A stretch of 64,000 nucleotides of DNA from Mycobacterium kyogaense (lineage in GTDB: Bacteria > Actinomycetota > Actinomycetes > Mycobacteriales > Mycobacteriaceae), in NCBI RefSeq assembly GCF_003254575.1, contig NZ_QJUA01000018.1, forward strand, positions 35,429 through 99,428, given 5' to 3'. Numbering within the stretch: the stretch's first letter is position 1; every line of letters starts with the position of its first letter. A model generated the notes under the pieces. That model ran no database searches. It had not been told where the DNA came from and saw nothing but the letters and a program-made list of their open reading frames with translations. Below are positions 44,001-53,700 of this stretch, one piece after another. Made by a program: the position numbers and the translations under genes.

Positions 44001-46585
44001 TCGACGACACCTGCGATCCGCTGGTGCGGACCACGCTGAACGAGGACAACGGCAAGATCGAGTTCACCGCGTTCACCGGGATCGGAGACGGGGACTTCGG
44101 CTGGATCGTCACCGCGACGGCCGAACTCAACACCCTTCCCCCCATCCCGACCCACGACCACGGAGCCGAAGACCACTCCGTCGCCGCGCTGGACTCCGAC
44201 GAGTTCTACGCGCGCACCACGACTCTCGGGTTCGCCTACGGAGACGCCTTCCGGCCGGTGCGCGACGTCACCGGTGGCGACGGCTGGGCACGAGCGCGGT
44301 TGCGTCTACCCGCCGCGGTGGCCGACGAGATCGACATGTTCTCCTTCCACCCGGCGCTGCTCGACGGCGCGCTGCAAGGCTTGTTCGGCACGTCGACGGT
44401 GGCCGAGAATGCCACGCAGGCAACATACCTGCCGACCCGCATCCGGCACTGCGCGGTCTATGGGCGTCCTGAGTCCGACATGACCGTGCACGTGCGGGTG
44501 GTCGCCGCCACCCGGGAGGAGATCGAGAGCGACATCACCGTCGTCGATCGACTCGGTCAGGCACTGGTGGTCCTGCAGGGATTCACCGTGCAGTCACTGA
44601 GCGCCTCGTCGGCGATGTCGACCGAACGCATCGACCGGGGCCTCTACAGCGTGCAGTGGCGCGACAGTGCACCCGCGCAGATGCCTGCCGAGCCCACCAC
44701 CGGGACCTGGGTGATCCTCTGCGACACCATCGGATTCGGCTCGGCACTGGCCCGTCAGCTGTCCGGGCACGGGCACCGGGTCATCGAGGTGGCCCACCAA
44801 TCGGTGGCCGACATCACCGAAACGGACACCGGATACGCCGTCGATCCGCTACGCGGAGAACAGCTTCGAGAGCTGATCACGCAGATACACCAGCGCGAGG
44901 GCGGGCTGAGCGCCGTCGTCGATCTGTGGCCGGTCGACATCTACTCCGGTTCCGATCACCGCCTCGGTGTGCACACCCTCCTGCACGCGATCAACGCCCT
45001 GGCCACACGCGACGGCTCGCCGCCGCGCGTGCACATCGTCACCGCGAATGCGCAACCCGCCCTCGGCACCGAGGACCTGGCCGTGGATCAGGCCACCGTG
45101 TGGGGACTCGGCAGAGTGGTCGGGCACCAGGAGTTCCCCGAGATGTGGGGCGGTCTGGTCGACATCGACGACGCCGACGATCCCGACGTGGTCGCCGGGC
45201 GCCTCTACGCACACCTGCTCGACGAGGACGCCGAGGACCAGATCGCGCTCCGCGGTGACCGCACCCTCGCGCCGCGCCTGCTTCCGTGCCCGGGACTGAC
45301 AAAGCCCTTCCCCACCAAGCTCAATGCCACCGCGACCTACGTGGTGACCGGTGGCACCGGTGCGCTGGGACGCAGTGTGGCGCTCTATCTCGCCGAGCGC
45401 GGGGCTCGACACATCACGTTGCTCAGCCGTCGTGAGCTGCCGCCTCGCGCCCGCTGGTCGCACCTCGACCCCGCGGACGCCCAGCACGCCACCGTCGAGA
45501 CGATCCAACGCATCGAACGGCTCGGCGCCCAGGTGCGCTGCGTCGCTGTCGACATCACCGACGCCGAGCACGTGGAACGCTGGCGCGACGAGCACGACGG
45601 GGCCGGTTGCCCGCCGATCCGTGGCATCGTGCACGCCGCCGGGTCGGTCGACGACCGCCTCCTGGTCAGCATGACCAAAGACGACTTCGCCACCGTCATG
45701 GCGCCCAAGGTGATCGGTACCCGCCTGCTCCACAACGCATTCGAGAAAGAAGATCTCGACTTCTTCGTGATGTTCGGCTCCGCCGGTTCGGTGATCGCGT
45801 CCCCGGGGCAGGCCAACTACGCCGCAGCGAACGCCTTCCTGGACGCCTTCGCCCACTTCCGTCGAGCCCGCGGCTTGCCGGCGCTGACCATCGGCTGGGG
45901 ACCGTGGTCGGTCGGGATGGTCGAGGAACTCAAACTCGAGAAGATCTACGCCAACCGGGGTATCGAGTTGATCACCCCGCGGGCCGGGGTTCGGATACTC
46001 GATCGTCTGCTGTCCCAGAAGGTGGCCCACGTCGTCGCGATCACCGCGGACTGGAATCGCGCCCGCCAGGGGTTCGGCGCGCACCTGCCGGCGATCTACC
46101 GGGACCTCGAGACCGGCGGCGACGCGTCCGGCGAAGCCGGGGCGGCGTCCCTGCTCGACGCACTCTCCGCACTTCCGGACGCCGAGCGGCTCCCCGTCGT
46201 CACCGAGCACGTCCGGGGCATCGTCGCCGCGGTGTTCGACTGCGCGGCAGACGATGTCGAGCCCGATGCCATGCTCGACGATCTCGGGCTGGACTCGATG
46301 ATGGCGATGGAGTTCCGCGTCCGCATCAACACGATGTTCTCGATCGACCTGCCGGTGCTGGAGATTCTGCGTGGGGTCAGCGTGAACTCGCTCGCCGCGC
46401 GAATTCTGGCGGAGCTGCGGCAGATCCACGCCGAGAGTGTCGAGACCGAAGCAGTCACCGTGCCGTCTGAGATGGCGGCCTCCGATGAACTCGACGACCT
46501 CATCGCCACCCTGTCCGACGACGAGCTGCGGGCGCTGCTGGCCGATATCGAAAGCGGTGCCGAAGGAAGTCCGGACACGCAGTGA
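41084..46585 (+). CDS. Single-module type I polyketide synthase (KS-AT-DH-KR-ACP)
   Basis: 1833 residues. KS with C184 in DTACSSS; AT with S628 in GHSAGEV and an unusual YHTH motif near 735 where the extender choice is read; DH with H931 in HQVQGAVVVP and LDGALQ; KR with the nucleotide motif GGTGALG (from 1423) and Y1579 in GQANYAAA; ACP with the pantetheine serine S1738 in LGLDSMMAMEF. There is no ER, loading module or thioesterase. The size and domain order are those of iterative synthases such as 6-methylsalicylic-acid-type enzymes, but a modular partly reducing role is possible. It overlaps both neighbours by 4 nt. Confidence 0.88.
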   Translation: MTTADHDDREALAIVGIGCRLPGGVDSPDQFWRLLLDETDATREVPESRWHAPRFHDPAPGKAGKMVTRRGGYLDDIDQFDAAFFGISPREANLLDPQQRLLLHATWEALEDGGIPADTLAGTDVGVFVGGFTLDYQLLQNQGRTSRFRFKPHSATGMMMTMLANRISYAFDFRGPSMAVDTACSSSLVAVHLAAQSIWNGDCRLALAGGVNIIVGPNTAIAESKSGFLSGDGRCKAFDASADGYARGEGGAVVVIKPLQQAVRDGDRIYAQILGTAVTQDGHTDGITVPSEDAQRAAISTALRRAGVAPSDVGYVEAHGTGTPVGDPVETRALAGALATDRTPQNPLLIGSVKTNIGHLEAGAGVAGLIKAALTLQHGQIPASLHLRTPSSPLAELNLDIPRTTRPFPPGQRRIAGVNSFGFGGTNAHVVLAEPPTAATPSDERATDGLTLLPVSARSPEALAATARQLADHLLAHPDIRLADLGYTLSRRRSHLSHRRALTVAGVDEAREQFLELADTGGDSAIGRTGADAPKLAFVCTGMGPQWWKMCRGLLDTHPVFAASIERTDRELSRYTDWSLLSELRRDEADSRMGETEVAQPANFAIQIALAEQLAHYGVTPDAVIGHSAGEVAAHHLAGLLTFEQAVEVIYHRSRLQQRTTGMGRMLAVGLSAETLMQTLDADAAAEFGHRVSIAAINSPFAVTVAGDEDVLAEIVRQLDEAEVFNRYLAVKVPYHTHYMDLVRDDLFAAFDGLSSAQSRIPLYSTVTGERLTDYAAGAAYWWQNCRATVLFEAAARRMLDDGYTHFIELGPHPVLASSILEIAGSQGVAVVATQRRGDDDARTLLGGLAALYNHGHDIDWQAFHGDGDAHLLRLPTYPWQSKRFWHETQEAAEDLHYTPVHPLLGQPVAGPHPTWEVELSVVSLPFLADHQVQGAVVVPGAVYLEMALAAASETYGSACSVDDLVLHRALLLDDTCDPLVRTTLNEDNGKIEFTAFTGIGDGDFGWIVTATAELNTLPPIPTHDHGAEDHSVAALDSDEFYARTTTLGFAYGDAFRPVRDVTGGDGWARARLRLPAAVADEIDMFSFHPALLDGALQGLFGTSTVAENATQATYLPTRIRHCAVYGRPESDMTVHVRVVAATREEIESDITVVDRLGQALVVLQGFTVQSLSASSAMSTERIDRGLYSVQWRDSAPAQMPAEPTTGTWVILCDTIGFGSALARQLSGHGHRVIEVAHQSVADITETDTGYAVDPLRGEQLRELITQIHQREGGLSAVVDLWPVDIYSGSDHRLGVHTLLHAINALATRDGSPPRVHIVTANAQPALGTEDLAVDQATVWGLGRVVGHQEFPEMWGGLVDIDDADDPDVVAGRLYAHLLDEDAEDQIALRGDRTLAPRLLPCPGLTKPFPTKLNATATYVVTGGTGALGRSVALYLAERGARHITLLSRRELPPRARWSHLDPADAQHATVETIQRIERLGAQVRCVAVDITDAEHVERWRDEHDGAGCPPIRGIVHAAGSVDDRLLVSMTKDDFATVMAPKVIGTRLLHNAFEKEDLDFFVMFGSAGSVIASPGQANYAAANAFLDAFAHFRRARGLPALTIGWGPWSVGMVEELKLEKIYANRGIELITPRAGVRILDRLLSQKVAHVVAITADWNRARQGFGAHLPAIYRDLETGGDASGEAGAASLLDALSALPDAERLPVVTEHVRGIVAAVFDCAADDVEPDAMLDDLGLDSMMAMEFRVRINTMFSIDLPVLEILRGVSVNSLAARILAELRQIHAESVETEAVTVPSEMAASDELDDLIATLSDDELRALLADIESGAEGSPDTQ

Positions 46586-47430
46586 CCGCAGCAGAACTCG
46601 CACCGGCCGTGCAGGTCCGGGGACTGAGCAAGTCCTACGGCCGGTTGCAGGCCGTCCGTGACCTCGACCTCGACGTCGCCTACGGCGAGGTGGTCGCGAT
46701 CCTCGGGCCCAACGGCGCGGGCAAGTCGACCACCATCGAGATCCTCGAGGGCCACCGCCGACGCGACGCCGGGGAGGTCCGGGTGCTCGGCGAAGACCCC
46801 GGCACCGCCGACCGGGACTGGCGCTCACGCATCGGCATCGTGCTGCAGGACGCCAGTGATTTCGGCACATTGACCGTGGCCGAGACCATGCGCATGTTCG
46901 CCCAGTGCTACGGCAGAGCCCGCCGACCCGGGGACGTCCTGGAGCTCGTCGGGCTGTCCGCCAAGAGCGCGGCACGGGTGCGCACCCTCTCGGGTGGGCA
47001 GCGGCGGCGGCTCGACGTCGCGCTGGGCATCATCGCCAGCCCGGAACTGCTGTTCATGGACGAACCGACCACCGGCTTCGACCCCGAAGCGCGGCGCCAA
47101 TTCTGGGATCTGATCCGGGTTCTCGCCGCCGACGGCACCACGATCGTGCTCACCACCCACTACCTCGAGGAGGCCGCCGCGCTGGCCGACCGGGTCGCCG
47201 TCATCGCCGCCGGACGCCTGGTGGCCGTCGACACCCCCCACCGGCTGACCGCGGCCCACACCACGGCGACCGTACGTTGGGTCGAGCGCGGGCAGGAACG
47301 CATCGTGCACACCGACCGTCCCACCGAGTTCATCAGAGCCCAGGCCGCCGGCGGCGGTGAACTCACCGAGCTGACCGTCACCCGACCCAGCCTGGAAGAC
47401 GCCTACCTGCAACTGATCGGGGCGACGTGA
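46582..47430 (+). CDS. ABC-2 exporter ATP-binding protein (DrrA/NodI-like)
   Basis: A 282-residue ATPase. Walker A GPNGAGKST, Q-loop IVLQDASDFG, signature LSGGQRRRLD, Walker B LLFMDEP and the H-loop TTHYLEEA are complete. The C-terminal region ends in LEDAYLQL, as in drug and lipid exporters. The GTG start lies inside the PKS stop (GTGA). It should drive the permease that follows, so the cluster's product is probably exported. Confidence 0.9.
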   Translation: MTAAELAPAVQVRGLSKSYGRLQAVRDLDLDVAYGEVVAILGPNGAGKSTTIEILEGHRRRDAGEVRVLGEDPGTADRDWRSRIGIVLQDASDFGTLTVAETMRMFAQCYGRARRPGDVLELVGLSAKSAARVRTLSGGQRRRLDVALGIIASPELLFMDEPTTGFDPEARRQFWDLIRVLAADGTTIVLTTHYLEEAAALADRVAVIAAGRLVAVDTPHRLTAAHTTATVRWVERGQERIVHTDRPTEFIRAQAAGGGELTELTVTRPSLEDAYLQLIGAT

Positions 47431-48278
47431 TGACGACATCGTCGCAGTCGTCGCGGGCCCGCCACAGCTCACGGTCCACCACGGCACTGCCGTCGCCGTT
47501 GCGCATCGGACTGTCCCGCGTGATCCCCGAGTTGAAGATGTTCTACCGGCGTCCTGAGCAGCTGGTGCTGACCTTTTCGATGCCCGCGATCATCTGCCTG
47601 CTGCTGGGATCGATCTTCTCGGCGAAGATCGCCGGCACCGACACGACGACCAGCGCGGTGATCGCCGCCAGCATGCTGGCCTACGGCATCCTGTCGACGT
47701 CGTTCATCAACCTCGGCATCAGCGTCGCTGCCGACCGCGAAACCGGTGCGCTGCGGCGGCTTCGGGGCACGCCCGCGACCGCGACCTCCTACTTCGTCGG
47801 AAAGATCGCTCTCGTCGCCGTCGCCAGCATCGCCGAGGCAGTGATCCTGCTCGCGGTCGGACTGTTCGCGTTCGGGCTGCGACTACCCGCCGGGATCAAC
47901 GAATGGCTCACCCTCGGTTGGGTGTTCGCGCTCGGCATCACGAGCTGCTCCCTGCTGGGCATCCTGATCAGCAACGTCGCCAACAACGCCGTCTCGGCCG
48001 CGGTGCTGACCAACGGCCCGGCGGTCAGCCTCCAATTCATCTCGGGCACCTACGTCCCGGTGATGGTGCTGCCCACCTGGATGCTCGTCATCGGCTCGCT
48101 GTTCCCGGTCAAGTGGATGGCACAGGGTTTCCGCTCGGTGCTGCTGCCGCCCGAGATGGAAGCGTTCGAGCCGGCCGGCAGCTGGGAACACGGACGCATC
48201 TTCTGGGTGCTGGCGGCGTGGACCGTCATCGGTCTGCTGGCCTGCCTCAAGGTGTTCCGGTGGACGGAAAAGCGCTGA
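47430..48278 (+). CDS. ABC-2 type exporter permease
   Basis: A 282-residue membrane protein with six membrane segments in ABC-2 style. A Ser/Arg-rich cytosolic start is followed by PELKMFYRRPEQLVLTFSMP. The motif DRETGALRRLRGTPATATSY is the conserved cytosolic ABC-2 loop, and FISGTYVPVMVLPTWM lies near the end. ATG 47430 (TGATG overlap) or GTG 47427 could be the start. It would form the exporter with the preceding ATPase. Confidence 0.88.
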   Translation: MTTSSQSSRARHSSRSTTALPSPLRIGLSRVIPELKMFYRRPEQLVLTFSMPAIICLLLGSIFSAKIAGTDTTTSAVIAASMLAYGILSTSFINLGISVAADRETGALRRLRGTPATATSYFVGKIALVAVASIAEAVILLAVGLFAFGLRLPAGINEWLTLGWVFALGITSCSLLGILISNVANNAVSAAVLTNGPAVSLQFISGTYVPVMVLPTWMLVIGSLFPVKWMAQGFRSVLLPPEMEAFEPAGSWEHGRIFWVLAAWTVIGLLACLKVFRWTEKR

Positions 48279-48279
48279 C

Positions 48280-49623
48280 ATGCCGCCGCTGCTGACCATC
48301 ACCTACCAGTTCTTCCTGCAGATCGTCGTGATCCTGGCGACCTACCGGCTGCTGTGGCCACTGTTCCGCCGCCTGGGCCAGGTGCAGGTGGTCGCGATCA
48401 TGGTCGCCGGCTTCCTGCTCGGTCCCTCTGTGCTGGGTGCGATCTGGCCGCAAGCGCAGCACTGGTTGTTCCCGACGAAACTCACCATCGGCGCCGAGAC
48501 CATCACGCACCCCAACCTGATTGCCATCTATGTAGTCGGCCAACTCGGGTTGGTGCTCTACATGTTCCTGGTGGGGTCATCGTTCAAGCTGGACATCCTC
48601 GGCGCCCACACACGCCAGGCAGGTGCCACGTCGGCCGCCGGCATCGGCGTCCCGCTCGTCCTCGGCGGCGTCGTCGGGTGGTGGATGGTCGACTCCGGCG
48701 GCTATTTCACCGACAAGGTCGCGCACTGGCAGGGCGGGCTGTTCGTCGCTGCGGCAGTGGCCATCACCGCGTTTCCGATGTTGGCGTGGATCGTGTACGA
48801 CTCGGGGCTGCTCAACACCCGGCTGGGCACCATGTCGCTGTCGTGCGCAGCCGTCGACGACGCGTGCTCGTGGGTTCTGCTGGCGACGGTGGTCGCGACC
48901 GCCAAAGGCAGCGTGTTCGGTGCCGTGATCGCCGTCGGTGGCGGTCTGTTCTATCTGCTGTTCATGATCTACCTCGGGCGGCCGCTGTTGGCGCGCCTGG
49001 AGACGTGGACCCCCCGCCGCGATTCCGAACGCACAGGCGGCCTGCCGATCGCGAAGCTGAGCATCGTCCTGCTGGTCCTGCTGACCGCGAGCTGGTTCAC
49101 CGATCTGGTCGGAATCTATTCGGTCTTCGGCGCTTTCGTCGCCGGGCTGATGATGCCGCGCGGCGAACTCCTCGACACGATCCGTGAACGCTTCGAGCCG
49201 CTGACCGCCTACCTGCTGCTGCCCGCGTTCTTCATCTACAGCGGGCTCAACACACAGCTCAGCCTCATCCTGGACAGCTCCACGCTGGTGATGGCGGGCG
49301 TCGTGCTCGTCGTGTCGTTCGCCGCGAAGTTCGGGGCCATCGGGCTGGCCGCACGCTGGCAGGGCATGAGCTGGTACGAGGCCGGCTCGATGGGGGCACT
49401 GGCCAACGCCCGCGGCCTGATGGAGCTGATCCTGCTCAACATCGGCCTGGAAGCCGGGCTGATCTCGGGCAAGCTCTACACGATCCTGGCCGTGATGACG
49501 ATCATCACGACATTCGTCGCGACGCCACTGCAACGGCTGTTCGCCCGCCGGCTGGAACGCACCGGGGCGCGGTTCGGCCCGGACGGCGTGGAACCGATCG
49601 ACGCGGTCGCGACGCGCGGCTAA
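48280..49623 (+). CDS. CPA2-type cation/proton antiporter
   Basis: A 447-residue protein with about 12-13 membrane helices. Family features are GQLGLVLYMFLVGSSFKLD, AAAVAITAFPMLAWI, the CAAVDDACSW segment with paired Asp residues that carry the cations, and YSVFGAFVAGLMMPRG. No TrkA/RCK domain is fused. It starts 1 nt after the permease stop, so it belongs to the cluster. Similar antiporters occur in some antibiotic clusters, where they may use the ion gradient for export or self-protection. Confidence 0.85.
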   Translation: MPPLLTITYQFFLQIVVILATYRLLWPLFRRLGQVQVVAIMVAGFLLGPSVLGAIWPQAQHWLFPTKLTIGAETITHPNLIAIYVVGQLGLVLYMFLVGSSFKLDILGAHTRQAGATSAAGIGVPLVLGGVVGWWMVDSGGYFTDKVAHWQGGLFVAAAVAITAFPMLAWIVYDSGLLNTRLGTMSLSCAAVDDACSWVLLATVVATAKGSVFGAVIAVGGGLFYLLFMIYLGRPLLARLETWTPRRDSERTGGLPIAKLSIVLLVLLTASWFTDLVGIYSVFGAFVAGLMMPRGELLDTIRERFEPLTAYLLLPAFFIYSGLNTQLSLILDSSTLVMAGVVLVVSFAAKFGAIGLAARWQGMSWYEAGSMGALANARGLMELILLNIGLEAGLISGKLYTILAVMTIITTFVATPLQRLFARRLERTGARFGPDGVEPIDAVATRG

Positions 49624-49949
49624 CCGCAGCGATTGCGGAAGTCGACAGCGGGCTGCCGAATTCCCTGGAGCTCAGCTTGCACCTGCGGGTTGGCGGCGCC
49701 GTAATCCGCCAGTGCCGCCTGCCGGTCCTCCTTGGGCACGTCCTTGAGCGAGGTGAAGAAGTCGTTCACCTGGGGATGAGTGAACAGGTACGCCGACGTC
49801 GACGCGGTCACTCCCGCCATGATGCCCGCGAGATCGGCTGCGGTGCAGTTCGGTTGAGCCTGCGCCGGCGTCGCGGTGCAGACCAGGACGGCGCCGGTAC
49901 CGAGCGCCGCCGCGATCATCCGCCGCGCCCTGATGAGTGATGTGGCCAC
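49620..49949 (-). CDS. Secreted haemophore-like haem-binding protein
   Basis: A preprotein of about 109 residues. A signal peptide ends at PAQA-QPN; the mature part has the mycobacterial haemophore pattern (CTAADLAGIMAGVTASTSAYL, THPQVNDFF, FRNRCG) with two cysteines that probably pair. Relatives such as Rv0203 carry haem outside the cell. I chose GTG 49949 because GAGGAG stands 6 nt upstream; the ATG at 49982 overlaps the previous stop but adds a charged leader. Third gene of a three-gene secreted-protein operon. Confidence 0.75.
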   Translation of the reverse strand: MATSLIRARRMIAAALGTGAVLVCTATPAQAQPNCTAADLAGIMAGVTASTSAYLFTHPQVNDFFTSLKDVPKEDRQAALADYGAANPQVQAELQGIRQPAVDFRNRCG

Positions 49950-49978
49950 TGTCTTCTCCTCGGTTACTCGGGGTTCCG

Positions 49979-50320
49979 TCATCGTCGTCCGCCTCGTCCA
50001 CCGCCACCGGGCCGGCCACCGCCGCCTCCCGGCCGGTTGCCTGGCCGTCCTGGCGCCCCGATGCCCACACCGGGATCCCAGTCCATGTTGATGTCCCACG
50101 TGACACCGTCGTTGCAGTACCAGTCGTACTCACAGGGATAGGGCATGTACGGGCCCGATGATCCGCTGGGTCCGTTGCCCGTGTTGGCGCCCCGCACCTC
50201 GCCTTGAGAGCAGATGGTCGTCCCACCCGCGCTGGTGCAGTCAGCGGCCGCGGGGGGTGCCGCGTCCACCAGAGCGGCGACGAACACACCCGCCGCGAAC
50301 ACACATGCTGAGCGCCTCAT
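49979..50320 (-). CDS. Small secreted Gly/Pro-rich cysteine protein, paralogue 2
   Basis: A 113-residue preprotein. A signal peptide ends near AAADC; the mature part has four cysteines arranged C-x8-C ... PYPCEYDWYCNDG and ends in a Gly/Arg/Pro tail (GGGGGRPGGGGRGGRR). The PYPC-x2-DWYC-x-DG-x-TWD core is shared with the gene just upstream, so they are tandem paralogues. The function is unknown; the ATGA overlaps show translation with its neighbours. Confidence 0.7.
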   Translation of the reverse strand: MRRSACVFAAGVFVAALVDAAPPAAADCTSAGGTTICSQGEVRGANTGNGPSGSSGPYMPYPCEYDWYCNDGVTWDINMDWDPGVGIGAPGRPGNRPGGGGGRPGGGGRGGRR

Positions 50321-50652
50321 CGGAGACCGCCACCACCGCCGGGTCGGTTACCGGGCGTACCGGGTCGACCGACATCCGGCCGGCCGGGCCGACCGATGTC
50401 CGGTCTGTCCGGGGGTGGCGACGGCGCCACATCGAGGCCGAGATCCCAGGTGGAACCGTCGTAGCAGTACCAGTCCAGATCGCAGGGGTACGGCACCACA
50501 GGACCGGTCACGCCCGCATCATTCTGATCGCAGACGGTGATCCCGCTGCTCTTGACACATCCGGCGGCGGCCATCGGTGCACTGACCGTCGGCGTGACGG
50601 CGAATGACGCCAGAACGAGTGCCGACATCCCCACGATCTTCGTGCTTCTCAT
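50317..50652 (-). CDS. Small secreted Gly/Pro-rich cysteine protein, paralogue 1
   Basis: A 111-residue preprotein. It has a signal peptide (IVGMSALVLASFAV, cleaved near MAAAG), then C-x-KSSGITVC, PYPCDLDWYCYDGSTWDL and a proline/glycine-rich tail with repeated RPD-I/V-GRPG units. It shares the cysteine core with the following gene. The ATG at 50652 is chosen because it begins the signal peptide. First gene of the secreted-protein operon, divergent from lhr. Confidence 0.7.
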   Translation of the reverse strand: MRSTKIVGMSALVLASFAVTPTVSAPMAAAGCVKSSGITVCDQNDAGVTGPVVPYPCDLDWYCYDGSTWDLGLDVAPSPPPDRPDIGRPGRPDVGRPGTPGNRPGGGGGLR

Positions 50653-50778
50653 CGCTGGCCCCGCTTTCCGGTTCCGATGCAGCGAAGCAGGAACCGCACC
50701 TTTGAAGGCTAGGCATCTGCGCGCCATCGTCGCAGGTGAACAAGGGTGTTGAAACGATTGTCGGAGGTCCTTGGCACC

Positions 50779-53700
50779 ATGGACCACGTGCCCTTGACAA
50801 CCGACCCGCTCGCGCGCTTCAGCGCGCTGACACGTGAGTGGTTCGCGGGTACCTTCGTCGAGCCGACGGCCGCGCAGGCGCAGGCCTGGAACGCCATCGC
50901 CGACGGGGACAACACCCTGGTCATCGCGCCGACGGGGTCCGGCAAGACACTGGCGGCGTTCCTCTGGGCGATCGACGGTCTGGCCCGGTCCCCATCGAGC
51001 GAGCCCACCACACGGGTGCTGTACGTATCGCCCCTCAAAGCGCTGGCCGTCGACGTCGAACGCAACCTGCGTACCCCCCTGACCGGCATCTCACGGATCG
51101 CCGAGCGCGCCGGTCAGGAACCGCCGAAGATCAGCGTCGGTGTCCGGTCCGGCGACACCACGCCGGCGAAGCGTCGTGAGCTCATCACCAAGCCACCGGA
51201 CATCCTGATCACCACGCCGGAGTCCCTGTTCCTGATGCTGACCTCCGCCGCGCGGGAAACGCTCGCCGGGGTGCAAACGGTGATCGTCGACGAGGTGCAC
51301 GCCGTCGCAGGTACCAAGCGGGGCGCACATCTGGCCGTGTCCCTCGAGCGCCTGGACGCCATGCTCGAACGACCCGCGCAACGCATCGGGCTCTCGGCGA
51401 CTGTGCGCCCGCCCGAGGAAGTCGCGCGATTCCTCTCCGGCGCCGCCCCCACGACGATCGTGGCGCCGCCGGCGGCGAAGACCTTCGACCTGACCGTGCA
51501 GGTCCCGGTTCCCGACATGGCGAACCTCGAGAACAACTCGATCTGGCCCGATGTCGAAGAGCGCATCGTCGATCTGGTCGAGGCGCACAACAGCTCGATC
51601 GTGTTCACCAACTCGCGCCGGTTGGCCGAGCGCCTGACCGCGCGGCTCAACGAGATCCACGCAGAGCGTCTGGGCATCGAGTTGGGCGGCCCCAACCCGG
51701 GAGTCGCCGGCGGCGCCCCCGCGCACCTGATGGGCAGCGGGCAGACATTCGGTGCCGAGCCGCTGCTCGCACGGGCCCACCACGGCTCGGTGAGCAAGGA
51801 GGCCCGCGCCGACGTCGAGGACGCGCTCAAGAGCGGCCGGCTGAAGGCCGTGGTCGCCACGTCGAGCCTGGAGCTGGGTATCGACATGGGCGCCGTGGAC
51901 CTGGTGATCCAGGTCGAGACGCCGCCCTCGGTCGCCAGCGGGCTGCAACGCATCGGCCGTGCGGGCCACCAGGTCGGCGAGATCAGCCAGGGCGTGCTGT
52001 TTCCCAAGCACCGCACCGACCTGATCGGGTGCGCGGTCAGCGTGCAGCGCATGCTCGGCGGCCAGATCGAGACGATGCGTGTGCCGGCCAATCCACTCGA
52101 CGTGCTCGCCCAGCACACCGTGGCGGCCTGCGCGCTGGAACCGATCAACGTCGAGGCCTGGTTCGACACCGTGCGGCGCAGCGCGCCTTTCGCCACCCTG
52201 CCGCGCAGCGCGTTCGAAGCCACGCTCGATCTGCTCTCCGGCAAGTATCCGTCGACCGAGTTCGCCGAACTGCGCCCGCGGATCGTCTACGACCGCGACT
52301 CCGGCACGCTGACCGCACGGCCCGGTGCCCAACGACTCGCCGTCACCTCCGGTGGCGCCATCCCCGACCGCGGGCTGTTCACAGTGTTCCTCGCCTCCAG
52401 CGCCGACTCCGAAAAGCCCTCGCGCGTCGGCGAACTCGACGAGGAGATGGTCTACGAGTCCCGGCCGGGTGACGTCATCTCGCTCGGCGCGACGAGCTGG
52501 CGGATCACCGAGATCACCCATGACCGCGTTCTGGTGATCCCCGCACCGGGCGAGCCGGCGCGGCTTCCGTTCTGGCGCGGCGACGGGGTGGGACGACCCG
52601 CCGAACTCGGTGCCGCGATCGGCGCCTTCAACGGCGAGCTGGCCCGGCTCGACCGCGCTGCTTTCGAGAGTCGTTGTGCAGAGGTCGGTTTCGACGCCTA
52701 CGCCACGGACAACCTGTGGCAACTGATCGACGAGCAACGAAACGCGACCTCCGCGGTGCCGTCGGACACCACGCTGGTGGTGGAACGGTTCCGCGACGAG
52801 CTCGGCGACTGGCGGATCATCCTGCACTCCCCTTACGGCCTGCGGGTGCACGGCCCGCTGGCGCTGGCGGTGGGCAAACGGCTCTACGAGCGCTTCGGAA
52901 TCGACGAGAAGCCCACCGCTTCCGACGACGGGATCATCGTCCGGCTGCCCGACACCGACGACACCGCGCCAGGCGCCGACATCTTCGTCTTCGAACCCGA
53001 CGAGATCGAGCCACTGGTCACCACGGAGGTGAGCTCCTCGGCGCTGTTCGCCTCGCGATTCCGCGAATGCGCGGCGCGGGCGCTGCTGTTGCCCCGCCGC
53101 CATCCCGGCAAGCGCTCACCGCTGTGGCATCAGCGCCAACGTGCCGCGCAATTGCTCGACGTCGCGCGCAACTATCCAGACTTCCCCATCGTCCTCGAAG
53201 CCGTTCGCGAATGTCTGCAGGACGTCTACGACGTCCCGATGCTGACCGACCTGATGTCTCGCATCGCGCAACGTCGGGTGCGCCTGCTCGAGGTGGAGAC
53301 GCCGACCCCGTCCCCGTTCGCGGCGTCACTGCTGTTCGGATACGTCGGCGCGTTCATGTACGAGGGCGACAGCCCGCTCGCCGAGCGCCGCGCGGCAGCA
53401 CTCGCACTGGACCCCACGCTGCTGGCCGAGCTGCTCGGCCGGGTCGAGTTGCGGGAGCTTCTCGACGCCGACGTCATCGCCAGCACCACCCGCCAGTTGC
53501 AGCACCTCACCGACGAGCGGAAGGCCCGCGACGCCGAGGGCGTGGCCGACCTGCTGCGGATGCTGGGGCCGCTGACGGTCGACGAGATCGTGGCGCGCTG
53601 CACCGTCGAGGACGTCGGCGGCTGGCTCGAAGGACTACTGAGCGCCAAGCGGCTGGTCACGGTGTCCTATGCCGGGCAGACCTGGTGGGCATCGGTGGAG

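Noticed and set aside
44849..46975. Open frame of 708 codons opposite the PKS end
   Set aside because: Composition typical of the reverse of a GC-rich gene; spans two real genes.
51091..53103. Open frame of 670 codons opposite lhr
   Set aside because: Antisense shadow; the helicase motifs lie on the plus strand.
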